Part shown: piece by piece, positions 30,894 through 40,611 of the stretch
Layout of the letters: every line of letters starts with the position of its first letter
Numbering within the stretch: the stretch's first letter is position 1
NCBI RefSeq assembly: GCF_018688155.1
Contig: NZ_CP061312.1
Location: forward strand, 1,116,001-1,180,000
Direction of reading: 5' to 3'
DNA length: 64,000 nt
Source of the DNA: Polynucleobacter sp. AP-Sving-400A-A2
GTDB taxonomy: Bacteria > Pseudomonadota > Gammaproteobacteria > Burkholderiales > Burkholderiaceae
Notes under the pieces: model-generated
Told to the model about the DNA's origin: nothing
The model's database searches: none
What the model saw: only the letters and a program-made list of their open reading frames with translations
Made by a program: the position numbers and the translations under genes

Positions 30894-33800
30894 CTAGGCT
30901 TTTGCCATCTTCGTTAATGCACGACCTCGGAACCATCCATATATTACTGGTAAGACTAAGAGAGTCAAAATAGTCGTCGTCACCATACCGCCCACAATCA
31001 CTAAAGCAAGGGGTCGTTGAGCCTCAGAGCCAATTGAATGGGATAAAGCGGCTGGTAAAAGTCCTAAGCCAGATAGTGCAGCGGTCATCAATACTGGACG
31101 CACACGCAAGGAGGCGCCCTCCACCATCACATCTTTCATCTCCCCGTGCTCCATAACCGCTGTCTTATTAATAAAGGAGATCAGGATGACGCCATCCTGA
31201 ATGGCAATACCAAAAAGCGATAAGAAGCCAAAGAATGCGGAGATACTCAAAGTCTCGCCCGCAAGATGCAAAGCAAGCACTCCGCCAATGGCAGCAAAGG
31301 GCACATTGATCATCACAATCACTGCATCCCGGAAATTACCGAAAGCACTCACTAGCAATAAGAAGATACCTAGCAATGCCAATGGCACGATCAGCATCAA
31401 CTTCTTCTGCGCCTGCTTCATTTGATTAAATTGACCATCCCAGCTAATCGAATAGTTTGGTGGCAAGGTGATGTTTTTCTCAACCAAGAACTGTGCATCC
31501 TCTACGGCACTACCTAAGTCACGGCCACGGACGCTAAATTTAATTGCGATATAGCGCTTACCTGCTTCACGATAAATAAAGAATGGGCCATCACTGAGTT
31601 GAACCGTCGCCACCATCGACAAAGGAATCGATGCGCCGTTTGGTGAATCCACTAAGAGGTGTCCAATATCTGCAATATCATTACGACTGCCTTCATTTAA
31701 ACGAATGGCAATACCGAACGTTTTTTCATCTTCTAAGAGATTGGTGACTGCGGCTCCACCAATAGCGTTAGCCACTACCGTCTCAATGTCATTCACATTA
31801 ATCCCGTAGCGAGCGGCGCGCTCACGATCAATCTGAATATTGAGGGTTGGTTGACCAAGCTCTTTCAAAATACCTTCATCAGCAACACCGCGCACCTTCT
31901 TCAGCTGGTCAATCACCTCGTGGGCTTTTTGGTCTAGAACCTCTAGGTCTGTGCCATATATCTTGACGGAGTTCTCACCCTTCACGCCTGAGAGGGCTTC
32001 ATTTACGTTGTCCTGAATATATTGCGAGAAACTATAAGTGATGCCGGGTATCTTATTGAGCTCCATTTCTAAATGGGCAATCAAATCTTTTTTACTAGTG
32101 CCTTTTGGCATCTTATCGGGACTCTTGAGATAGAGGCCGTACTCTTGGTTAAATACACCGGTGGAGTCAGTACCATCATCAGGGCGACCAATCTGAGCGG
32201 CTACCTTATCAATTTCAGGCTGCTTTAAGAATGTTTCACGCAATTGATTAGCCACCTTGACGGAGTAATCTAAGTCCACTGTATTTGGTAAGGTTACGCG
32301 TAACCAAATATTATTTTCTTCTAGAGTGGGCAGGAATGCGGTTCCCAGACGAGTCACACTCAATAAGGTCAGACCCAGAACAAATACCGCAACAGATACC
32401 ACTGTTAACGGGCGATCCATCCATTTTCTCAACAAAGGCTTATATGCATTGAGAAGCTTGGTCATAAAACCCGGCTGTTTGTGCTGTAAGTTCTCACCAA
32501 ATACTAAAGAGATCATTGCTGGTAGGAAAGTTAAACTCAAAATCACAGCCGCAATGAGAGCAAAGCCCATAGTAAATGCCATGGGCTTAAAGATAATTCC
32601 TTCCACTCCGCCCATAAAGAATAGTGGAGAGTAAGCAACAATTATGATGCCTGTCGAATAAATCATGGCACGCTGCACTTCACTAGTGGCCAAAATAATA
32701 CTTTGGTTCAAGCGCTTGCCACCCTGCTCTAAATGGCGCATCACGTTCTCGGTCAGAATGACGGCAGAGTCAACGATGACTCCAAAATCTATGGCGCCCA
32801 GGGAAATTAGATTGGCCGGCACACTCCAGAGATGCATCTGAATAAACGATACACAAAGCGCCAAAGGGATTACCGCCGCAACCACTGCTGCTGCCCGCAA
32901 ATTACCCAAGAAGAAAAATAGCACTGCCAATACTAAGGAGATACCAAAAAACAGGGTGTGCTTCACGGTGCCAATAGTGATGTCTAAGAGCACCTGTCGG
33001 TCATAGAAAGGCTTTACTTGGATACCAGGTGGAAGAACTTGCCTATTAATATTGTCAACCGTAGTGCGGACACGCGCTAACACTTGAGTAGCATCTTCGC
33101 CACGACGGAGGTAAACGATGCCCTCTACAGAGTCTGGGTTGTCATTAAACTGAAATAAGCCTAAGCGCGGTGCATTACCAATCTCGACTCTAGCGACATC
33201 ACCGATTCGAACTGGCACATTATTGCGAATAGTAATCACAACACGCTTAATGTCATCAATATTTTTCAGCAAGCCTACACCGCGCACCACAAATTGCTGC
33301 TCGCCACTAGGTAATAAGCCACCACCAGTGTTGCTATTAGCATTGGTTAAGGCGGTGATGAGTTCATTAACAGTCACACCCTTAGATTGCAGACTTTCCG
33401 GACTAACAATCACCTGATACTGACGTACCTTGCCCCCAAATGAAGAGACGTCAGCCACACCAGGAGTTTGCTTTAAGGCTTTGTAAATATCGTAATTCTG
33501 TAATGTTTTTAATTGGGTGGAAGATGCGTAATCCGACTTCACCTCGTAACGCATGATCTCGCCAGTGGCATCGGAGTCTGGACTGACGCTTGAAGTGACT
33601 CCTGGAGGAAAAGCAACATTAGATAAGCTGGTAATAAAACGTTGGCGTGCCCGAAATGGATCTGTCGTGTCATCAAACTTGAGTGTGACAACCGATAGGC
33701 CAAATAAGGAAACTGAGCGGAAAGCTTGAAGGCCCGGAATTCCTGCTAATGCATTTTCAACGGGGATGGTGACTTGCTGCTCTACCTCAGTTGTACTTCT

Positions 33801-33971
33801 ACCGGGCCATTGTGAAATCGCCTGGATAGTTAATGGCGCTACTCCTGGGTATGGCTGAATTGGTAGTTTAGAAAGACTGAACATTCCCAAGCCGAGGAGT
33901 ACGACTGAGCCAACGATAACTAGTACGCGTTTCTCAAGTACGCCTCGGATAAAGGAGGTAAAAGCGCTCAC
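30894..33971 (-). CDS. Heavy-metal RND efflux pump (CzcA/CusA family)
   Basis: 1025 aa, twelve membrane segments with two large periplasmic loops, as in RND pumps. The segment [21 protein letters not shown] in TM4 is the heavy-metal-efflux subfamily signature with its proton-relay acidic residue. The start is GTG at 33971, directly after the adaptor stop codon. It forms a tripartite system with the adaptor and outer-membrane genes just upstream. Whether it exports Cu/Ag, Co/Zn/Cd or something else cannot be decided from sequence alone, because the methionine/acidic metal sites were not compared with models. Confidence 0.92.
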   Translation of the reverse strand: MSAFTSFIRGVLEKRVLVIVGSVVLLGLGMFSLSKLPIQPYPGVAPLTIQAISQWPGRSTTEVEQQVTIPVENALAGIPGLQAFRSVSLFGLSVVTLKFDDTTDPFRARQRFITSLSNVAFPPGVTSSVSPDSDATGEIMRYEVKSDYASSTQLKTLQNYDIYKALKQTPGVADVSSFGGKVRQYQVIVSPESLQSKGVTVNELITALTNANSNTGGGLLPSGEQQFVVRGVGLLKNIDDIKRVVITIRNNVPVRIGDVARVEIGNAPRLGLFQFNDNPDSVEGIVYLRRGEDATQVLARVRTTVDNINRQVLPPGIQVKPFYDRQVLLDITIGTVKHTLFFGISLVLAVLFFFLGNLRAAAVVAAVIPLALCVSFIQMHLWSVPANLISLGAIDFGVIVDSAVILTENVMRHLEQGGKRLNQSIILATSEVQRAMIYSTGIIIVAYSPLFFMGGVEGIIFKPMAFTMGFALIAAVILSLTFLPAMISLVFGENLQHKQPGFMTKLLNAYKPLLRKWMDRPLTVVSVAVFVLGLTLLSVTRLGTAFLPTLEENNIWLRVTLPNTVDLDYSVKVANQLRETFLKQPEIDKVAAQIGRPDDGTDSTGVFNQEYGLYLKSPDKMPKGTSKKDLIAHLEMELNKIPGITYSFSQYIQDNVNEALSGVKGENSVKIYGTDLEVLDQKAHEVIDQLKKVRGVADEGILKELGQPTLNIQIDRERAARYGINVNDIETVVANAIGGAAVTNLLEDEKTFGIAIRLNEGSRNDIADIGHLLVDSPNGASIPLSMVATVQLSDGPFFIYREAGKRYIAIKFSVRGRDLGSAVEDAQFLVEKNITLPPNYSISWDGQFNQMKQAQKKLMLIVPLALLGIFLLLVSAFGNFRDAVIVMINVPFAAIGGVLALHLAGETLSISAFFGFLSLFGIAIQDGVILISFINKTAVMEHGEMKDVMVEGASLRVRPVLMTAALSGLGLLPAALSHSIGSEAQRPLALVIVGGMVTTTILTLLVLPVIYGWFRGRALTKMAKA

Positions 33972-35246
33972 TTAGTCTTCCTGCTTAGCAAATCGATCAT
34001 TTAACAAGACAGCGCCTTCAGCCAAGATACGCGCACCAGGCTCAACACCTTCAGTAATCGCAAAGGTCTTGCTGTTTAGGTCATAGCCTTTAACTGGGAG
34101 GCGGCGATAGGCTTCGTCCCCTACTTTGGTAATGACATAACGCATCTCTCGTATGCGCACTACGGCAGTTTGTGGCACAACGATAGCGTCCGCCATGCCT
34201 GTTGTCAGTTTTGCTGAAGCATACATATCAGGACGTAAGAGATCGTCATCATTTTCAATATTTGCACGAATTAATAAAGCTCGAGTTTGCGGATCTACAG
34301 TGGGAGCTACATAGTTTGCATATGCCACAAACTCTTTACCGGGATAAGCCTCTACTTGCAGCACCATTTTTTGGCCCGGCTTCACAAAACGAAAATCTTG
34401 TTCAAACACATTTCCCAAAAACCACAGTTGCTTTGGGTCTGCCAAGGTAGCAATCACATCACCCGAATTCACTACTGATCCTGGCTCTACATTGCGTTTA
34501 ACTACTACCCCCTTTAAGGGAGCACGCATGATTAAATTACCCTGAGTCCTGCCGGTGGTTTCAATCGATCTGATATCAGCATCGCCAGCACCTAGATTAC
34601 GCATACGGCTTGCTGCAGCTTGCTGAGTAATGCGGGCATCACCGAGTAAATCACTCATGGTTCTAGTAGATTCCAATACCTTAGCGGTTTTGGATGACAG
34701 TAAATACTCTTGTTGTGCAGAGATAAATTCAGGACTATAGAGTTCTACAACGGGGGAGCCTATATTGACTTCAGCACCATCAAAAGCGTAAATACGCTCC
34801 ACTCGACCGGGTGCGCGCGCAGATAAGACTTTAGATTTTTCGGCATTAAATGCTAGGCGGCCAGGCACTTTAATATCAACTGGTACCTGCACTTTGATCG
34901 CAGTTTGGAAGGTGTAAATTTCTGGATTCAGTTTGATGCCTGGAAGTTTTAATTCCAAAATACCGCTCTTATCTACTTTGAGTGCTTTATCAGAGGCTTC
35001 AATTTTGACGCTGCGATTGACGTTGGTAATGCGACCTAAAACGATACCGATTGAAAGAATGGCGAATGCAACAGCAGCCAAACGAACGCGATGACGATTT
35101 TGAGGACTTAAATTCCAATACAGGCCGGCAACACTAGCAAAAGCTAGCTGCAATCGATGACCACCAAAACGCAAGGCCTTATCAGTGACAGGCTTTGCCT
35201 TATCGGCTAACTGCTTTAGAAAAGAAAGAATTTGGTCTTTCAACAC
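33972..35246 (-). CDS. RND periplasmic adaptor subunit (HlyD/CusB type)
   Basis: Up to 424 aa. A cytoplasmic N-terminal stretch and a membrane anchor (VRLAAVAFAILSIGIVLGRI) precede a long periplasmic part. That part has a lipoyl-like half (VLSARAPGRVERIYAFDGAEVNIGSPVVELY), a short hairpin, and a beta-barrel (VVPQTAVVRIREMRYV). It should join the pump and the outer-membrane channel. With AAGGAG just upstream, either GTG 35246 or the better spaced TTG 35243 is the start. It lies 6 bp downstream of the TolC-type gene. Confidence 0.9.
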   Translation of the reverse strand: MLKDQILSFLKQLADKAKPVTDKALRFGGHRLQLAFASVAGLYWNLSPQNRHRVRLAAVAFAILSIGIVLGRITNVNRSVKIEASDKALKVDKSGILELKLPGIKLNPEIYTFQTAIKVQVPVDIKVPGRLAFNAEKSKVLSARAPGRVERIYAFDGAEVNIGSPVVELYSPEFISAQQEYLLSSKTAKVLESTRTMSDLLGDARITQQAAASRMRNLGAGDADIRSIETTGRTQGNLIMRAPLKGVVVKRNVEPGSVVNSGDVIATLADPKQLWFLGNVFEQDFRFVKPGQKMVLQVEAYPGKEFVAYANYVAPTVDPQTRALLIRANIENDDDLLRPDMYASAKLTTGMADAIVVPQTAVVRIREMRYVITKVGDEAYRRLPVKGYDLNSKTFAITEGVEPGARILAEGAVLLNDRFAKQED

Positions 35247-35252
35247 TGCTCC

Positions 35253-36725
35253 TTAAAAAGGTTCTTTGCCCGATGTCACCAGCAATACTGCTTGCGCTTG
35301 TAAGAGATTACTCTCTGAAAGTGCCAATTGAACTTCAAGATTACGCAATTGCGTTTGCGCTGTCAGTAGATCGTTAAATCCCTGACCATTATTCGAGTAC
35401 TGAGTTAAGCCGACCTTATAAGCAGCATCTGCTTGAGGGACTTGGCGTTCTTTTAAAAATTGGGTTTGATTCTTAGCCTGTTCATAGCCAGCATAAGCAC
35501 TATTGACGGCCAACACAATTTGCTGACGATTGGAGATATTGCCTGCCTCGGCAGCCGCTTGATTGCGCTGCGCCTGCTCTACCCCATATCGCTCTTTGGT
35601 AAAGAAATACAGCGGAATGATGAGATCAAGCTCTAACTGATAAAACATCGCCCCATTGTTAGCTGAAAATGGACCGCGTGGTGTGAACGAAGAACCAATC
35701 ACCTGAAAATCGGGCAAGTAAGCCTTCTTGGCCAGATCAACACCCTTACGTGCTGCCTCGAGCTGCAGCGCAGAACTCTTTAACGAGGGATGACTGGTTT
35801 CGGCATAGTCTTCCAACTCCAGCAAGGTTGGCACACTGCTCAAAGCGCGACGTACATCGCCACGCAAGACAAGTCTTTCTCTTGAGTGGCGCCCCACCAA
35901 GGTATTGATATTGTTTAATGCGACCGATAGCTGACGCTCGACATTAAATTGATCCGCCTGAGCTGCGCTTTGCGCTACTTGCGCATTGAGATACTCAACA
36001 TAAGCAGCGGCATTATTGGCATAGCGTGCTTTGGCTACGTTCTTAATCATCTCCAAACGCATGACCGATTCTTTGAGCACCTGTAACTGCTTTTGCGATG
36101 CCAAAGCGGTGTAATACAAAGTAGATAGCTGAGCACCTAACTGTAAGTAGGTAGATTCGCTTTGCGCTAAGAGTGCTTCAGCATTGGTATTGGCAATATC
36201 GGATGCCAAACTCTTCTTACCAGGAAACTGAAATGGCTGGGCTATCGAAATGGAATTATTGTTACTGATACCACCAGGATTTGCAGCACTAGGCGTATTA
36301 GCCCCACCTAATGCAAATGGAGAATTCACCGGCATACCAGACCACACCAAACCCACCTGAGGATTGGCTGGTGAGTTAATCTGCGGCACGGTTGCCTTGG
36401 CAGATAAATAGGCCTCACGCAATGATGACAATTGTGGGTTATTGAGCTTGAGCTCATTCCACAGTTGACGCAAATCCATATCGGTTGGACCCGATGGTGC
36501 ACCCTTGGTATAAATCTTAGGGGTATCGCTCTTGGTTACCGGTGCAAATAGTGATGCGGCATTTGCAGGGTTAGTAGTTTCATTGCTCACTACTGGCGGC
36601 GTTGATAATGAATCGTTAGATTGACTCACTTGCACTGTGACGCTGGCCGGAATCGGAGCATTGATCTGGGCAAATACAGGGGAGGCAAAAATCAGCGAGG
36701 CAAATACACAGGCAACCCGTTTCAT
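35253..36725 (-). CDS. TolC family outer-membrane channel (CzcC/CusC-like)
   Basis: 490 aa from the ATG at 36725, which opens a clear signal peptide (MKRVACVFASLIFASPVFA); an earlier in-frame start would spoil it. Two repeats of long amphipathic helices rich in Ala, Gln and Asn characterise the outer-membrane efflux family. It is the first gene of the tripartite pump operon. A 229-bp gap upstream (36726-36954) should hold its promoter. Confidence 0.9.
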   Translation of the reverse strand: MKRVACVFASLIFASPVFAQINAPIPASVTVQVSQSNDSLSTPPVVSNETTNPANAASLFAPVTKSDTPKIYTKGAPSGPTDMDLRQLWNELKLNNPQLSSLREAYLSAKATVPQINSPANPQVGLVWSGMPVNSPFALGGANTPSAANPGGISNNNSISIAQPFQFPGKKSLASDIANTNAEALLAQSESTYLQLGAQLSTLYYTALASQKQLQVLKESVMRLEMIKNVAKARYANNAAAYVEYLNAQVAQSAAQADQFNVERQLSVALNNINTLVGRHSRERLVLRGDVRRALSSVPTLLELEDYAETSHPSLKSSALQLEAARKGVDLAKKAYLPDFQVIGSSFTPRGPFSANNGAMFYQLELDLIIPLYFFTKERYGVEQAQRNQAAAEAGNISNRQQIVLAVNSAYAGYEQAKNQTQFLKERQVPQADAAYKVGLTQYSNNGQGFNDLLTAQTQLRNLEVQLALSESNLLQAQAVLLVTSGKEPF

Positions 36726-36874
36726 GGGGATTGCAGTAGCAATAACAAATTCGCTCGTTTTTATCTGGCCGTAAATCAAATCGGCTACCTCTAAATCTGT
36801 ACTAATACTGTTTTTGTAGCCCAAAACACAGGTTTACCTATGCTTACAAGGGAATTAGAAGATTATAGGTGAGA

Positions 36875-36901
36875 AACTCCAAAAGTCGAATTATTGGAGT
36901 T
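36875..36901. repeat. Inverted repeat upstream of the metal-efflux operon
   Basis: AACTCCAA (36875-36882) and TTGGAGTT (36894-36901) form a perfect 8-bp inverted repeat with an 11-nt spacer. It lies 150 bp before the first efflux gene and 54 bp after the porin stop. It may be an operator or an mRNA hairpin at the porin 3' end; there is no T tract for a standard terminator. Confidence 0.35.
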
Positions 36902-36954
36902 TTATAACTTATTGATTATAAAGAAAATAATGAATCTGAGCAGCCTTGAAAGGC

Positions 36955-38373
36955 TCAAAACTCGGCATGAATCCTAAATGACAGGATGTTGACCGGCCCA
37001 CGTGCCGAGTTATAAGCCGGATTGATGATGTGTTGGAAGTTCAAACCTGCAAGCACGTTCTTAATCACCGTAGCATTGTAATAGACCTCACCAATCCGCT
37101 CAGGTGAATAGGAAATCGTCTGACTTGGGCTAGCGTAGTCGCCAATGAAATAAGACACACCTCCTGCTTGCAGGTAGCTGCGACGATAGCTTGATAAACC
37201 ATTTTGCATGGCAGAGATACCGATACTGTCATGCGGCCGCTTCCAACTGCTGCCGTTCATGCCCATGCCCACAGATATGGAATTGTCTGCCTCAGTAAAA
37301 GACATTGTTTCGGTATGACCGTCAGAGGTAAAGGCGCGGCCATAAATGCCAAGGTCTTTCGTGAGAGCCTGCTCGCCGTGTAAACCAATACCCGTTTTGA
37401 TCTGCATATTGTTGCGGACATTATTAATCGCTTGAGTACCTTGGCGAGTGCTGGGATCTTGGTCAATGTAATTAGTAGCGTCTGAGAAACGTGCCAACAT
37501 CATTTTGTTGCGGTAGGCCAAAACACTGACCTTGCCAGGCAGATCGGTAATGTTGTGCTGACGCTCTACTTCTACTTGATCACCATAGGTATTGAAGATT
37601 TGCCAATTGAGGTCACGACCATTTGGTGATTTAGGAGCGAGCATGCGGGAGGCGCGCATGACCCAGTTATCGACATACCACTCACCCGCCAAGCCCCAGC
37701 TATAGCCTCTGGCATCGGCTGCATAGTCATAGGCTAGATAGGTCATATTGCCCCAGTTCATGAACTGAACACGGGGATCTTTGGCATAACGGCTGTCATC
37801 AAAAATATCAAGCGTGGAGAACTGACCGCCAGTCAGTACGACGCGATTACTACTCACTGTCTGAGTAATTTGATTGGCTTCATTCTCCAGAACAACTTTA
37901 TCGCCTTCTTGATTAATGATGTGGCGAGCAAAGGCGCGGGCAGAATACATCTTGGCCTGCGCACCATTGGCTTTGGTCGCCTCACCATTTGAAAAGCCAC
38001 CTAAACCATTTAAGTTAGAAAAAGGAACTCCAGATATCACCTCTGGATTAAAGTAAATATCGGTGTCTGGTGCGATACGAGCACCCATGAATAAGGTGCC
38101 TGACCAGGTATAGCTCATCGCCTTATCGCTGGACAGACTTCGTATGCCGGAGTACGAAGATGTGAAGTTGTTGTAGCGCTGATTAATGTAAGTGGTTTGA
38201 CCGTGGAAATTGACTGGCAATCCGAACAGATCACCCTCTGTGGGAAAGGTCTCAATAGGAGATGCAAAGGTTGCGATTTGATCTGAACCAGATCCCGCCT
38301 TCTGTGCGTGCGCAGTCGTGCTAGCAAGGGCAGCAAGCAAGCTCAACAGGAGAACGTAGGATTTGTGGGTCAT
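36955..38373 (-). CDS. Outer-membrane porin, OprB-like
   Basis: 472 aa. A signal peptide (cleavage after TTAHA), alternating amphipathic strands, many aromatic residues near strand ends and a terminal phenylalanine (LSFRIHAEF) mark an outer-membrane beta-barrel. The repeats of 'TWSGTLFMGARIAPDTDIYF' type and the length recall carbohydrate-selective OprB porins, but I am unsure of the subfamily. It lies on the same strand upstream of the metal-efflux operon, separated by 229 bp, so it is probably its own unit. No Shine-Dalgarno is evident before the ATG. Confidence 0.7.
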   Translation of the reverse strand: MTHKSYVLLLSLLAALASTTAHAQKAGSGSDQIATFASPIETFPTEGDLFGLPVNFHGQTTYINQRYNNFTSSYSGIRSLSSDKAMSYTWSGTLFMGARIAPDTDIYFNPEVISGVPFSNLNGLGGFSNGEATKANGAQAKMYSARAFARHIINQEGDKVVLENEANQITQTVSSNRVVLTGGQFSTLDIFDDSRYAKDPRVQFMNWGNMTYLAYDYAADARGYSWGLAGEWYVDNWVMRASRMLAPKSPNGRDLNWQIFNTYGDQVEVERQHNITDLPGKVSVLAYRNKMMLARFSDATNYIDQDPSTRQGTQAINNVRNNMQIKTGIGLHGEQALTKDLGIYGRAFTSDGHTETMSFTEADNSISVGMGMNGSSWKRPHDSIGISAMQNGLSSYRRSYLQAGGVSYFIGDYASPSQTISYSPERIGEVYYNATVIKNVLAGLNFQHIINPAYNSARGPVNILSFRIHAEF

Positions 38374-38605
38374 TCACAATTTCACAATACTTAGCATCAA
38401 TGACCAATGAATCATTTAAAGAAACTCTTGGCCAGATCTACCGGGGTAAAAACAAGACAGCTCGGATAGGCACGGTGTGAGGTTGAAGCTCAACAGGGGT
38501 GCAAACCAAATTATCCCCGAAAAGAGTAATTTACCTAGAGTTTATGTCGAATTAGTGACGATATTGCCAACGACTGCAATCTCAATGCAGTGAAGTCAGC
38601 CAACT

Positions 38606-38961
38606 TTATTGAATATTGATCAGCTTGCTAACCTGCGCTTGAATCATTGGCAAATCCAGCTCAATTGTTTTCCAGACAATTTGCAGATCAACCTTAAAGT
38701 AGCCATGCGCCAAGGCATTTCTCATCTCGTAAGCAATCAGCAATGGCAGATCTGGGTTGCTGCTAGCAAATTCGGGAAAAGGTGATCTATGTTTTTACTG
38801 GCTTCACCAATAATCTCAAAATTGCGTATTACCGCGTCCTGAATTAAGTGGCTCTCCAAGAAACCAGCCTCATCAATATCAGCACAGTAGTCCTGAATTC
38901 TAGTAATTGCCTGCAGAATGTGCTCCAAGTAATCCTGCAATCGCTGGGGATCACGACTCAT
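38606..38961 (-). pseudogene. hepT: HepT-like HEPN toxin, broken by a -1 frameshift
   Basis: The start (MSRDPQRLQDYLEHILQAI...IRNFEIIGEASKNIDHLF) reads as a HepT HEPN protein, but the frame then runs into a premature stop at 38737. A shift of one base near 38776-38785, in the run CTTTTCCCG, restores the family sequence down to the stop at 38606. The restored part contains RNALAHGYF, the R-x4-H-x-Y RNase motif. The toxin therefore loses its catalytic centre unless ribosomes slip or the base is a sequencing error. It overlaps its MntA-type partner by 4 bp. Confidence 0.75.
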
Positions 38962-39248
38962 ATTGGTAAGGCTTGGGCAATAACAGAACCACGAAATTTC
39001 TCAGGCAAGGCATTTGGTGTCAAAACATCTACCGGAACACCTAATAGTTGCTTTAATTTATATCGAATCGCACCTATATCAAATAGAGTGGTCTCCACAG
39101 TTGGATCAATCAAAACATCTAAATCACTTCCTTCAACGTCGGTACAGGAAGCAACTGACCCAAAAACACGCGCATTGCTAGCATGATGTGCTTCAACAAT
39201 TGAGCGAATTTGAGCCCTGTGAGAGTTCATAGCAGTAGATGGTTTCAT
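38958..39248 (-). CDS. mntA: MntA-like nucleotidyltransferase antitoxin
   Basis: 96 aa minimal nucleotidyltransferase. The motif GS (30-31) ... SDLDVLID (41-48) gives the three acidic metal ligands D42, D44 and D48. In HEPN/MNT systems such enzymes add AMP groups to the toxin tyrosine and silence it. Its start overlaps the small gene at 39245 (ATGA) and its stop overlaps hepT (ATGA), so all three are coupled. ATG codons at 39248 and 39230 are both possible starts. Confidence 0.85.
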   Translation of the reverse strand: MKPSTAMNSHRAQIRSIVEAHHASNARVFGSVASCTDVEGSDLDVLIDPTVETTLFDIGAIRYKLKQLLGVPVDVLTPNALPEKFRGSVIAQALPI

Positions 39249-39472
39249 AATGAGTGATTATCCGAATTTTTTACACGAAGATCAATATTTTCGATTACCT
39301 GGTCTATGGGTATTGCCTTAACTCCGCCTCTTCGCATTTCTCTCATGGCCCTATCGGCTAGTTTTAGATCTTCTTGATCTTCAATCTCATCACGGTGCAG
39401 GTCAGCCATCAATTCGTCGACCATATTCAATGCCTGACCCTTGCCAATCTCAAATTCTGCAATTGCAGCCAA
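39245..39472 (-). CDS. Small protein, first gene of the HEPN/MNT cassette
   Basis: Up to 75 aa (TTG start at 39472), or 59 aa from the ATG at 39424. It is acidic and helical, ending in MREMRRGGVKAIPIDQVIENI. That ending has only a loose resemblance to the tail of some RelB-type antitoxins (a basic Gly-containing turn followed by IP..QV). No DNA-binding motif is recognised with confidence. It stops inside the mntA start codon, so it is part of the cassette. It could be a third component or a remnant of another addiction module. Confidence 0.5.
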   Translation of the reverse strand: MAAIAEFEIGKGQALNMVDELMADLHRDEIEDQEDLKLADRAMREMRRGGVKAIPIDQVIENIDLRVKNSDNHSL

Positions 39473-39620
39473 AGTTGGCGAAAGGCTTTAATTAGGTTTT
39501 GAGCTCATCTTTTAATCGGTCATAGGGAAAATCTGACTGCAGTGTAGTTAAAGGTGAATGTAACTCTTTGGGGCGTTAATTTCAATGCCATGAGCAAAAG
39601 GGTTTATAAAACAAATTTGC

Positions 39621-40235
39621 TTAACGCCGATCCATCAGCGCTCTGGCCAAAGTGCCTGCATCCACATACTCCAACTCTCCACCCACCGGAATACCTCTAG
39701 CAATTCTGGTGACTTTAATGCCTTTGGATTTCAGTACTTCACCAATGTAGTGGGCTGTCGCCTCACCTTCACTCGTGAAATTCGTTGCTAGCACTACTTC
39801 TCTGACTGGCACTCCAGTGTCAGGTGTTTCAATGCGATTGAGTAACCGATCAAAATGAATTTCATTAGGACCCATGCCATCGAGTGGCGAGATACGCCCC
39901 ATTAATACAAAGTAATTGCCCTTAAAACTCATAGTCTGCTCGACCATCACTTGGTCGGCTGGTGTTTCCACAATGCATAGCAGGGATGGATCACGACGGT
40001 CATCCATGCAAGTACCACAGATTTGGGTCTCTGAAAAAGTATTACAACGGGCGCAGTGACCTACCGTCTCTACTGCTTCGCCTAATGACTGAGCCAGCAC
40101 CGCTGCACCATTGCGATCATGCTGCAGTAGATAGAAAGCCATGCGCTGTGCTGACTTGGGCCCTACTCCAGGCAATACGCGCAATGCCTCGATCAAACGA
40201 CCAAGGGCATCTTGCGGAGCTTCTTGACGTGCCAT
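39621..40235 (-). CDS. recR: Recombination protein RecR
   Basis: 204 aa from the ATG at 40235 ([14 protein letters not shown]); the frame extends upstream, but without family similarity. It has a helix-hairpin-helix ([17 protein letters not shown]), a four-cysteine zinc finger ([16 protein letters not shown]) and a Toprim domain starting [15 protein letters not shown]. RecR loads RecA at gaps together with RecO/RecF. It follows ybaB by 25 bp in the classical dnaX-ybaB-recR order. Confidence 0.95.
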   Translation of the reverse strand: MARQEAPQDALGRLIEALRVLPGVGPKSAQRMAFYLLQHDRNGAAVLAQSLGEAVETVGHCARCNTFSETQICGTCMDDRRDPSLLCIVETPADQVMVEQTMSFKGNYFVLMGRISPLDGMGPNEIHFDRLLNRIETPDTGVPVREVVLATNFTSEGEATAHYIGEVLKSKGIKVTRIARGIPVGGELEYVDAGTLARALMDRR

Positions 40236-40260
40236 TAAATAAACCGTTTTTGATGAATGA

Positions 40261-40584
40261 TTAAAACGGCAACTTAAAGCCTGGGGGCATTGGCATACCC
40301 GCAGTAGCACCGGACATCACTTGTGAGCTAGCTGCCTCTACTTGTTTGAATGCTTCTGTATAGGCAGTAACAAGCAAATCTTCGAGCATTTCGCGATCAT
40401 CCATGGCGCCTGGATCAATCTGTACACGCTTCATCTCGTGTTTGCCAGAGATAGTGACTTTGACTAAACCACCAGCCGCTTGACCGGTGACCTCGAGCGC
40501 AGCCAATTGCTCTTGCGCTACTTTCATCTTCTCTTGCATCTGCTGGGCTTGTTTCATCAAACTCGCAAGGCCACCTTTCATCAT
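40261..40584 (-). CDS. ybaB: YbaB/EbfC nucleoid-associated protein
   Basis: 107 aa with the typical N-terminal Met/Gln/Lys-rich helix ([17 protein letters not shown]) and the beta segment [19 protein letters not shown]. The C-terminal tail is Met/Pro/Gly-rich. Members bind DNA as tong-shaped dimers. The gene sits 27 bp after dnaX and before recR, as expected. Confidence 0.95.
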   Translation of the reverse strand: MMKGGLASLMKQAQQMQEKMKVAQEQLAALEVTGQAAGGLVKVTISGKHEMKRVQIDPGAMDDREMLEDLLVTAYTEAFKQVEAASSQVMSGATAGMPMPPGFKLPF

Positions 40585-40611
40585 CGCTTTATTTCCTTAT
40601 GTTTTTAATCT

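Noticed and set aside
38574..38592. ACTGCA / TGCAGT inverted repeat near the end of hepT
   Set aside because: Only 6 bp with no link to a promoter or gene; expected by chance.
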